Assembly (NCBI GenBank): GCA_035041965.1
Contig: JAPYMA010000662.1
Coordinates: 17,286-81,285 of the forward strand
From: Anisakis pegreffii
Lineage: Eukaryota; Nematoda; Chromadorea; Rhabditida; Anisakidae
DNA length: 64,000 nt
Direction of reading: 5' to 3'
Under the pieces are notes generated by a model. The model saw only the letters and a program-made list of their open reading frames with translations. It was not told the DNA's origin and searched no databases. The position numbers and the translations under genes are program-made. Positions 25,417 to 36,200 of the stretch are shown piece after piece (position 1 is the first letter of the stretch; each line of letters opens with the position of its first letter).

Positions 25417-25470
25417 TTTTCATCAAATTCACTCCAGCAATCAATCGTACTTTACAACGGCATAAAGCAA

Positions 25471-26536
25471 CTGAAAATCAAATCATTATTCTTGGTAAAT
25501 TACCCGAAAAAATATTTTCTAAACACAATGTGGTTATAGAATAAACAGCCACTGCGGTTATATAGCAGACGAACATTATCCATCAAATGGGCAAAATATT
25601 CTTCTAAAAAAATACAGAGTATAATGTCAGTGTGGTTGTAATCAATTCAACCTTCTATTAACGTCACCTATCGATCTGCTCGTCATCTATCCATCTATGA
25701 TATCCTTGATCCCTTTCAAATTACCATAGAAACAAGGCACTCAATGAACACATTCGCGTACTTCATTTGCAAAACCTAGTAGCTTTGTTGATGAATAAAG
25801 GTTGATAAATCCGCTTGAGTGTAATAATTGGTGTTGTTTGACACAGGGGAATTCGCATTAATATTATATTATTGCACTACATTTGTTACCTAAACTTTAC
25901 CTAAATTACCCAAACTAAAATAATTGTATTACAAAATAATAACTAATTACATTAACATCAGCTCGTCATCGTCCGCCTTCCACAACTTCAACTTGCTATC
26001 GTTTAATTCGATTTTGTTATCGCTCTCAATCATTCTCGTTGAATTTTATCATTCCACTGCGTTATCATTTCCGTCAATCCATCTTATCGTCTGATTACAT
26101 TTCTGACATTTGCATTTTGCTAATTTTCCAATAATTCACTTCAACAAAGACAGAGAATGGTGTTTTCAACCACGAAATGATGCTTTCGTATAAACAGCAA
26201 ACATGATGTGACAAGAGTTGGCGAACTATTAAATGAAATTGTTCACATTTTGAATAATAGATAGAGAATCGCATCGGCGAGATGAATATTATCAGTATGT
26301 TTCACAAAAGTAGATATTTATTACGAAGACACGTTTGCGTAAGTATTGGCTAATCATAATTATTCATTCAAACAACCATACAAGAGAGTCCGACCGAATG
26401 ATGAGGGTTTTGTTGAGCGAATGGTAATATCTACTGCTCCATCATGGTACCGCTTTTATAGCAGCCAAAAAATGCAAGCATTATAATGTTAAGAATGTGG
26501 AAGGAAAAATAAGATCAAATTGATGACTGATGTGAT
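25471..26536. other. No feature seen
   Basis: AT-rich intergenic DNA upstream of TMEM218. Divergent promoter sequence must lie in it, but no motif is recognisable. Confidence 0.5.
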
Positions 26537-26805
26537 AAGGTTGTTCAAAAAGATGGGGTACATTTTAAACGCAAATATTCAGAAGTGTAAAAGCAGAACA
26601 TAATTAGATCTATATTCATCGGACAGCTGGAATACAGGAGTTCATCATACTTTTCAATTAGTATATGGTATAACGTATCAGAAAAAAAGTTCGCTAACTT
26701 TTGAGCATCATATCCTTGAGGTGATCATCATTACGATCAGGGAATTTTCAGTTGACTCTTTCATTGCAGAAGGTTGACCTGAAGCATATGTAGAAGCGAT
26801 AAAAT

Positions 26806-26963
26806 TGTGCCATTAGACATACATCGCAACGAACAACAGTAGTTCTTCGAGAAGGATATCCTGCACATCTCATTTTCAGATTCGATTATATTCCTTGGCC
26901 ATCAAGATCGGATCTAATTCCAGTTGATTATTTCCTCTTGGGTTGTGTCGTACTCCGAATTCT
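26806..26963 (+). pseudogene. Mariner-like (IS630-type) DDE transposase fragment
   Basis: The frame reads AIRHTSQRTTVVLREGYPAH, LIFRFDYIPWPSRSDLIPV, DYFLLGCVVLR. This follows the pattern H-T...LR...P...I-x-R...I-WP-RS-DL-P-DYFLWG found around the last catalytic Asp of a group of mariner-like transposases. TGA lies upstream in frame and the sequence is truncated on both sides. The repeat-end-like GGTTGTTCAAAAAGATGGGG at about 26543-26562 may be the element's left terminus. Confidence 0.5.
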
Positions 26964-27058
26964 CTGTTGCTTTTGCTTGAAATGTATCTCATCCTTTTGA
27001 TTCATCGTTTACTGTCAGTAACAACAATATTATTCAAATAGGTGTGCATCTGTTTCAT

Positions 27059-27523
27059 TCAATACTGCAGGTAGTCAGGATCGTTCATATGTCTCATCAA
27101 GTGCATCAGAACTGGTATTCTGCGCTGGTTGATCCTTAGCACAAGTGCACGCAAGAGGTCATTAGCGATATTCGTATTCAATTTCTTCAGTGCATCGACG
27201 GAGAACTCCAGCGTTTCATCTGCTTTGAACAAATCGGTATCTCGAAATTGCTACAATGTGTTTGTAGCAATTTCAAAAACATCCAATGCATTGCATAAGT
27301 CTGTTATTTCATTCCGATCGAGCTTACTGAGTTCATATGGGAATTTTAGAGCGGCAAATGTCTGTTCAATCTCATCAGAGCATTTCACAAAGTTTTCAAC
27401 ATCGTGTTCAAAAAAGAGTGATGCACACCACATTTTACAACATCTGATTGATCTGGTAATGATTAATGCGTAATTCGAGATGAATTTGTTGAAAAAATCG
27501 TACGAAATGACTTGCTTCATCAA
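27059..27523 (-). pseudogene. hAT transposase relic
   Basis: The minus-strand frame shows FEHDVENFVKCSDEIEQTF, LSKLDRNEITDLCNALDVF then EIATNTL. Next comes an in-frame stop at 27253-27251, and the same frame continues FKADETLEFSVDALKKLN, ANDLLRALVLRINQRR, HLMRHMNDPDYLQY. The L-x-x-x-E...L...LDVFE-x-AT block and the following helical region ending in N-DP-YL resemble the C-terminal part of hAT (BED zinc-finger type) transposases. Interrupted and lacking the DDE core, so inactive. Confidence 0.5.
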
Positions 27524-27769
27524 ACCCCGAGATTCCGAGATTTTTCAAAACTTAAATCCTGGGATCGGGATCAGAATCCTAATCTCGGAATCCCGTGCAA
27601 ACCCTATTCGCAAACAGCTGTTACACCTTTGGAATGAAAAAGCCGGATGAGAAGCAACTTGTTGACCAAATCGCTGTGGCAATCCCGCCGTAATATATGA
27701 CATTTTCGGACAGTGTACGCAGAAACAATTCTGGCCCGTGGGCAGGGGTTTGCTGATGGCTGCTGTAGT

Positions 27770-27895
27770 GGATGAGAGATACAGAGTGCATGCTGTGAAG
27801 AGAGCGAGGACATTTTAAATATTGTTGTAGAGGGTGCGAGGATAACTTTAAATTTTTTAGGGGGTGCGAAGGGTACAAAAGTCTCAGAACCACTG
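27770..27895. mobile_element. hAT MITE, half copy
   Basis: GTGGATGAGAGATACA through GGATAACTTTAAATTTTTTA to TCAGAACCACTG matches the right half of the element at 16346-16677. The outer end, reverse complemented, is CAGTGGTTCTGA. No matching left end was found nearby. It lies about 250 bp from the hAT transposase relic at 27059-27523. Confidence 0.6.
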
Positions 27896-28180
27896 GTCGA
27901 CACAATTAGTGGCTGCACGTGAAGAATTAGGACAGCAATATGCACACGATTTTTTCTGCATACATACCCATGACGCGGGATTGCCAACAAAAGAAACAGT
28001 CAGCCGTATAGCTGTAGTGTGCCATATTGTTGGTAACAATTGTGATACAAATAGCAATAAATTGAATCTAAATAAGTTTTCTTGTTTGTTACGTATCTTT
28101 ACGGAACATGATAATGAAAGCACCATCGAAACGAACTCAAACGTTTAAAATTTTATTATTATAATCGCAATGATGATTAT

Positions 28181-28396
28181 TATTGGGTTATTGCACAAGT
28201 TCGTGCGCTTTTATTCAAATAGAATTATTCCGGCGAAAGTCCACTTTTCCGGAGGAGTGTCCTGCATCAATCGGTAGCATGTTTTCTACTCTTCGCAACT
28301 CTTTTAGATGATCTACTGCAGTTTACGGAAAAGTGGACGTTTGCCGCAATAATTCAATTTGAATAAAAGCGCATAAACTTATGCAATAACCTAATA
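28181..28396. mobile_element. Mariner MITE with long inverted repeats and TA duplication
   Basis: The element 28183-28394 (212 bp) is flanked by TA on both sides. Its ends are TTGGGTTATTGCACAAGTTC on the left and, reverse complemented, TTAGGTTATTGCATAAGTTT on the right. Both continue (T)GCGCTTTTATTCAAAT, then GAATTATT.CGGC.AA.GTCC and ACTTTTCCG, for about 70 bp per arm. TTAGGTT ends with TA targets are characteristic of mariner-derived MITEs. No coding content. Confidence 0.8.
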
Positions 28397-31300
28397 TAAT
28401 TATTATTATCTTTCCTTCAAGCGTCAAATAAACCTTCGAGTATTTAATTTATTTCAACAAATTGAGGATATCAATTAATACTGACAAGAATATAATAGTG
28501 ATACCTGTTAAATGATCTGTAATAGTTATCGTTAATGAAACATAATTGGTCGATATTCTCAAATACGTTCTCGATAAAACACTAACAATGAAACAGTCCT
28601 TTAGTTCTACAAGTGAAGGCATCCTATAACCAAAGAGTGCTTAAATCAGAAATATTTACAATGACAACCGTTATCATTGCATCAGGCATCTTCTCTTATT
28701 CTGCTCGTTGTGATTGCTAATAATCACAATAGTACATTCTGAATCGAGTGAAAAGTTGAAAAGTATCACTGGAAGCGATCACTATTAGCCAAAATAATTC
28801 GATTACAGTTTTGCTTTCTCATCCGAGCTGAACAAAAAACCAATCAGTCCCACTTCAACCCAATGAGAGCGAAGGGCGAGGCAGCGATAAAATATATCTG
28901 AACCGACGTTACTATAATATAAATATAATTGGGCCCGGCTGTAAAACAGATGCGTATTATTTTCAGCATAATTTATGCTCATCCTCCTAACTCTGACCGA
29001 GTTATCACTAGAAATGGAATAAATCGTAATTTCAAAGTCAATTTTCACGATATTTTCAATTCAAGTACATTCGATAAGTGTCACAATGTTAAACGCTTCA
29101 ATATTATAGCTACCATACATGCCTAACGATAATAATTTCATGTATTAAATAAACGAATCAACATATTTCTTCGAAGTCGTGCATCCGAATCTGTTCCATA
29201 AGTTTTCAATAACCTTCTCACTAAACGCTCATTTAATCAGTATGATTTAAATATATGCTGACCAAATTTTTTGCCATAGATCCACTGAGAATTCATATTA
29301 GGGAAATTAAAACGCTTTTCAAAAGGCTTTAAGAAAAGATGTTCTATGCATACCGAAAAGATGCACTGTTCATGCTTGAATACAACTGGAATCATGTTAG
29401 TGATGAAACTATTAATAGGTGTTGGAAACGGAAAGGAGGAGCGAGGGATCACGTGAAATCGAAGAGCAGAGAAACTTTGACTGGGAAACGTGAAAAGATT
29501 CCACTTCTGGCGAATTGGTATCTCAACCGCCTTCATTTTAGTGAGGAGAAGTTAGTGAAAGGACCACAGGCAATTGAGCGAGAGAAACTCGAAATGTGGG
29601 ACATCCGAGTTGGTGAAGGATCCCGTAAAACGGCAACCTCCTTCAGATTTTGAGGAGAAGTAAGGGATCTCTCGCTCGATCACAGCCTTACGATTCATTA
29701 TACTAATATAACGAACAAAACCAATCATAATTATGTGTATCAACATCGCAAAGAATACCAATGACAATAATGATATTTACGAATTACTTTTTGCATACAT
29801 GTTGCATTTAACCTATTGAAAATCATGAAAATTTATTACATTAATCAATCGATTAAACAAATGAATAAGCAATTGAATAAATAAATAAGTTGATTAATTA
29901 GCTGATCTATAACAGCAATTTATTCGAAGCTTTTTCGATTTCGATGTGTCCTTAATATTTATGAGGTGCCTTCTCCCGTAAATATAAAAACAAAGTGAAA
30001 CCAAAGAACTTACACATACGTGACCATCTCAGATAGACCTGATCCTACTGTTTATCCATACCAGATAAAAAGAAATTAAGAATAAACCTGCAATAAACAA
30101 CTAAAGCATTCGCACAAAAGTGCAGCTAATAAAACATTCCCAACCTAATGGTAAGCACCCTCGGCCTAGCCTCATTTTATTCAAGTGAATCCAGAAATAA
30201 GCACAATGTCTGATTTAAACAATCGTCTTAGTTTTCTATCGTTATACAAGCTTGGCTTCGAGATGACCTTTCGAAGCACTAGATATTGTGGATTTGAGAT
30301 GAGCCCTAATTGAAGTTAATTCCTGACTTAACGTGTGATACTGTCAAGCTTTGCTTGAGTCTAACTTCCAGATTAGCCTGAAACTCCGTCGAACTTAGCT
30401 GAAATTATTTCGGTCTCAGCCTGAGGCCTCTTCCGCCTTTGGCGAAATAAATATGTATTAACGATTTCCTGTTCATTATTGCGCGTAATCAGCCACACTG
30501 TGGATCTTCTGGGCTAATATTTTCTCGTAACTGTACTGAGAGAAACTGACTCAAAGGGTAGCCAACACCATAGTTTATATCTCCTTTTGCTCCAGTTCGA
30601 ATTTCATGAAGACTGATGCTACTTGAGTCTTCAACTCACGGAAGCGATTTTTCTGGCCCATTAGACTGTAATTACAGCTTCATGTTGCAATACTATATAT
30701 GACACCTTTTAAACCATATTGATTAGTTAGAAGTCCGTGCCTCCCTTGACATAAGCCAATTTTAGGCGTGACTGCAATACTTTTCAAGACATGATACTAA
30801 TTAATTTGACAGTGATTAATCCTCAATTGACCACTAATCGTATGCATATCCTTTATATTGTTTGCAATGTACATTTAAAACGTATGCTTGAGTTTGCGTA
30901 TTCATTCGATTCGTTCCATCATTTTATGTATCCAGCACTTTTCATTTCATTTGAAGAACGAGAAAAGTGCTGCCACTGGTGCTGCTGCTTATGCCTGGCG
31001 TCCATATCAGATCGCATCGAATCAAGCCAACCACTGAACCGTCAAGCAATCTTGCACCATTTCTTCTTTCATAACAGTCAACATCAAGCATTCATCCAAT
31101 GCATCTATGAACAACAAAGTGCGTAATTCTTCTTCTCTTCACCGAAGATATTATAGCAAAATCGAATAAAATGTTGACATAATCCTTTGTTTTGCTGAAT
31201 ACATCGTATGCAGCATGGATGCATGCATCATATTGGACTGTACCTTTGCTTCACAGTGACTGTCGAACCATATTTTACACTTTTCAATATAATAGTTTGA

Positions 31301-31819
31301 TATTGGCTCATTGTTATGCTCATCATTATTTCAGTGACTAATTAGCACTACTCAATTTTTATTTTAATTGTTACAATAATTGTTGTTGCTTCCGCTTAAC
31401 TGGTACTATTTATCGCAGCTTTCAGGAGTTATTGATATTCTCCTCAAGTAGTACAAAGCACAAAAAGAGAAAGCCCCAAGAACGAGGATCGCCCTTCAAA
31501 AAATGACTTGGTTGATAAAGTTAGAGTGGAAGCAATTAGAAGAAGGTCAATAAACCAGAAACCAAGAGTTCGCAAAAAAACTGATTGTAAGATGAAGACA
31601 AAACTACGGCTCAAAGTCATCAAGATAACGAAGATTAGGTAGTGTGCAAGATCTGCTTGTATTTTTTGAGTGAAAATCCATTTCATTTTTCATAAATCTA
31701 AATGGACGTTGATTCATTTTCGATTATTTTGTACCGCAATTCCTCTTATTGTTAGTCTCTAGTAATTTCAATAAGAAAATGGTTGTACATCATTACATCA
31801 AAACTCGTCCAGCGTTTTC
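28397..31819. other. No gene identified apart from a Tigger-like fragment
   Basis: Besides 29339-29440 I see no supported gene. A minus-strand frame 31686-31444 (MKWIFTQKIQADLAHYLIF) is hydrophobic and ATG-initiated but has no splice or family support. Degenerate hexamers lie at 30240-30430. Confidence 0.4.
29339..29440 (+). pseudogene. Tigger/pogo-like transposase fragment
   Basis: The frame reads KDALFMLEYNWNHVSDE then TINRCWKRKG. The pattern DA...W..V..ETI..CW+K.G is the conserved C-terminal block of the DDE domain in Tigger/pogo transposases. The frame remains open to 29653 without further recognisable motif; upstream is closed by a stop. Short, so moderate support. Confidence 0.4.
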
Positions 31820-32754
31820 ATGAAAATTTTATCGACTTTATTGTTTGTGATAGTGTTGTCAACTGCTCAGCTAAAAGCATATTGCAGTAAGCAGCGTCAC
31901 TTTTTACATTTTTCGACGACGAAGAATTGTTTTTGCGATGATGCTGATGATGATAATGGTGACGATGCAATACGATGCACAATCATTTACCATCTCGTTC
32001 GACTGCTGTTCTTTCGCTGATAAACGATGAAAGAGAAACAGAAACGTTCCAGAAAGCAACTAAAAACAAAATCAATGTTATACCAATAACAAAAACAAAA
32101 ACCAGGAAATTCACTAACCTTTTCATAACGAAACGAAAATTTCTCTTTTTGTCATTCTATTTCAAAAGAATCAACAAAAACAAAATTGCTTCTTAAGCTT
32201 AAATAAAACAAAATATAATATTTTGCGATTGAATATAATGCCGATTTGATTTGCCTTCGTTTCTTTCCATAATCGAATTATTCCGTCAACAAACACTGTT
32301 TCAGTATTGTGTGTACCATCCTTCAATCTCAATTCATTTAGCAGTTTCATTTACGCTCCAACTATTGCTACCAGCCGACGGATATTTTTCGTTCATTTCA
32401 GCACACGATACTTTACTTCGCGAATGCAATATTCGTAATCGCTGTGACCCCAACATCCAGATAGCGTCGTATCTAAACAATGTTCTTGACAGTTTCTTAT
32501 CTCCACCACAGAAAATCTGTTGTTCCTTTGCATTTGAACACCGTCTCAATCGAGAAAAGTTCAGCCTAATGCAGTGTTGCACTTCGTTCCGTTATTCTAT
32601 TTGTTTTCGCATTACCTTTTTCAACGTTACTGTTCCACAGAATAAATCCAAGTGCATTGTCAAAAGACAATCAATAACAAAAACATTAATCTTTGATCTT
32701 AACGAGGTCCTACCATCAAAAATCATCAAGCAGCTGAATATTTTTCAAAACTGA
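31820..32754 (+). CDS. Putative secreted Cys-rich protein, exons tentative
   Basis: The first exon 31820-31886 encodes a signal peptide (MKILSTLLFVIVLSTAQLKA, then YC) and ends at a consensus donor GTAAGC in phase 1. A strong acceptor (TTCATTTCAG, exon start at about 32402) continues in the matching phase with HDTLLRECNIRNRCDPN, then PPQKICCSFAFEH, then LMQCCTSFRYSICF, ending at TAA 32754. A small extra exon after TGTTTCAG at about 32306 is possible. Nine or more Cys in about 117 residues suggest an extracellular disulphide-bonded protein. Family not recognised. A further 124-codon plus-strand ORF with several Cys (32840-33214) follows and could be a neighbour or chance. Convergent with MFSD8. 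Confidence 0.35.
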
Positions 32755-33284
32755 CATATTACACAGGTTGACCTCGCTGAGTCTGGTTGGCAAGTTGGTT
32801 GAATAAACTGGATCCTACTGGCCTTCTAAACTCAACGAGATGATCTTCTTGTGCCCTATTCTTCTTCTACATATCACTAAATTTTCGATCCTCATTAAAA
32901 GTTCTTTTCTTAAAATGAACAACTGTTCAAGAAATACGTTCATTCGTCCGTCTGCCTTCCTAACAATTCCTCGGAATCGCTGCTTCTTCCGGTTGAACAA
33001 ATTTGTTGAGAAATCAAGTTTAAAAAAAGAAATCAAAAAACAAACCTGTAAAGGCTATCCGAAACTCACTCTAAGATTAAAATTCTTCTCTGAAGCATTA
33101 ATCTTTTTAGTAACAAATGGATCAACGTATAATATTTGCCCACATATGCTGATCTTGCAGAACACAGCTGCTAAAACTTCAATGCGTGTTCAGTGTTTAT
33201 GTGAGATTCATTGACTTTCCAAATACACATAAAGCATGTGACCATCCATTCATTCATCAACAACATTACATAAGCAATATGCAA

Positions 33285-36200
33285 TCATAACTTATAAACA
33301 AGGCCAAGTTTCGATCGGACAACATCACCCGCATTCATTGTTTCCAGACGCCTCAAAGGTACCATCCGTTTATAAAATATTAACCAGCCGAAAATCATTC
33401 CACCCGATATGATCAACTCCATTACCCAAGCGGCTCGTGGTCCATAGGCGCTAAATAAGTTTCTGAAACAAAAGATTAAATAAATTTACAGTTGCAATTC
33501 ACCTAAAAATAAGGTCAGCTTTGCGAGTCACAGCTGTTACAATAAGTGTATGAATCGATGAGTATTGAAAGAAAAATGAAACCCACGAAACAAAGATTGG
33601 ACCCAACAGACGAGCACAACTTCCTGAAACAACAAGTAGTCCTTGCATTGTGCCCTGTAAAAAGGAATCAATATTCACAAAAGTATCAAAGAAACCAACT
33701 CACTGCAAACATATCAAATTCTATGTGTCAAACTTCAAATATGAAACTCAATTGATTCTACAGGAAATTCATGGATACGTATTTAGTTTTCTCTGAATTG
33801 GTGCTTATTTACTTGTTGCCTTGGACCAATGACTGTCGAATAAATTGTATTCATTGTGATATTTATGGCCGGGAATGCGAATCCAATGAGCAATACATAT
33901 GAGATAATATATACATAAACGTTCACTGGAGGGGTATAGGCACACCACTCAAACGAAGGTCTGCAACCGACTGATTCGGAATTTGTGGACGTTGTGCCAT
34001 TCCCTTCCATTGCTGAAATGCAGTTCAAAAATTGCATTTGGAAGTTGCTTTCAATGAACGGACGAATTGAAGTAGCAAAAAAATCGCAATATGCGGACAT
34101 CCTCAACAGCAAAAAACTCACTAGGTTTCCAATATGGTATCGTGCCCGGTAGACCCCACCATGGAAATGTTATCAGATGAAAGACAACTATTAACGCAAG
34201 ACCAAAGATGCAACCAATACGTTGATTCAACCTAGAATTCAACAGAAATTACACTCATTCACAGCTGTGGTTGGAGTTCAATAATGATGTCCTGCATCTC
34301 GACTGGAGGTCAAAAGGTCGAGGAATCCTAAAAATACTACTGCCCAAGAATTAGCGAGGAAGAATTGCTGTAGTCAAAGGTGATCATTGCCAAGACGGAA
34401 ATGAATCAATGAAACAACGAAGTTTTTCTTCGACTGAATACACGAAAAATTATTCACATAATCAGCCGAAAGTATAATACGATATCATCACTTCTACTAT
34501 TATCGCATCCATGAGTTGCGCAATGATTTTAGCCACAGTATCTTTATCGACATTATGTCAACAATAAACACACTGAACCACTGAATAGTGCGCGATTACT
34601 AACAGTGATAATGAGATAAATTCAATGTAATTTCTAACCATTTATTAATGTTACAGAATATATATCCAACATAGATCAAAAATCCGAATAAACCAAAACC
34701 ACCCTGCATTACTGAATTATACAAAACAGCCTGTGCAGCCGTCCAGCTGAATATTGTCATCGAATATGGCGAACCAATCCTTAAGAAAAACATTTCATTT
34801 ATTCAAAAAACATACTTATATTTCATCGTGTACTCACAAAACCATTTGCAGTCCGTATCAGAACTCAGCGACTGAACGACAAATGATTGCGCAAATAAAT
34901 AGCATTGCGCAACATAAAAATACGCAATGATGAGAAGGTCATTTTCTGAAGCGATTTCTGTGTACAATCCAAAAAAGCACTTTTTTCACTGCTATATACC
35001 GCCTTCTGCGAATGACCCTGCTTCTTTCGATTTGATTTTTTGGAGATGATTTGATTTGTAGTCTTTTCTCTGTCCAACAGCATAGAACTGATGAAAAATG
35101 TGATAAAATCGCATTCCCCAGCAGTTGTGCATATAAAATCCAAAAAGGAGTTCCGTTTCTTGCCACCACCACCGTTATGGTACTATTCCAGGAAAATCTT
35201 CCTGAGGTTCACGGCAACATCTCCAATCAACAAACCATGTCTGCATCTGAAGAACAAACTATTTGTTCTCACCGTGTGTGTTTCGTTTACAATTCTTTTC
35301 AGTAGTACAGCTCTCTCATACTGTGGTTAGGAAGAATTAGAACATAAATTTCAATTTGGTACCTCGCGAGTTCAATTGCTTTTCGCAGAAGATTGGCGGG
35401 TGACAGATAAAATCTGATTCCAAATTCAGATTCTGTATCTCACAAGGCACATAAACAACACATTCTTCACACTGCTTGAGGATGAAAACTGTACTTTTCC
35501 AGACAGCGAAATTCATGCGTCTTTGCCACTTTCCTAACTTTTAGCGATAAACGGTTACTTGCAGAAAAGCGATTAATAGCAATATAAAAGTTCATTTCCG
35601 AATTTTACTGACAAACTGTCCTGGAAAATAACCTTTTCATCTTTGCGTAATATTTTCGCTACATATTGCAATTAGGAAATGGATAAATGAACAAATAAAT
35701 AAACGATTCACGTTTCTAAATTCGTGAAGCAATACATTTGTGTAAATCTTGTACAGATACAGATCAGTGCAGCAACTCGATCGAATTTTGGAATCGCCGA
35801 AAAACGTTCACTTCCTCAAAATCATGTATTACAATTTGGCTAAAATGCAGCAATTCGTCGTTTAATTATTACTTTCTTGATGACAATTAATGACCATCAA
35901 TATTCGTCGTTCGGTGTCAATCTTCACTTATCACTCACACATAATTCGACGGATTTCGCAGAACATGCATAAGTTTTTTGCTGAACTATTGAACCTCTGA
36001 ACTCAATCGCACATTCAAGAAGCTTCTACTACATATAAAATTCAACTGAGCACATTTTCCAACAGTCTCTAAACGAGTCCATAAACGAGATGTATGAATC
36101 TGAGTTGATGTAACTACCTTGAGTTGCGCCTGCAGTATTCTTCTTTTTTTCGACACTTACATATTGCTCGTTGAACATTGTCAATAGCAGAATAATGGCA

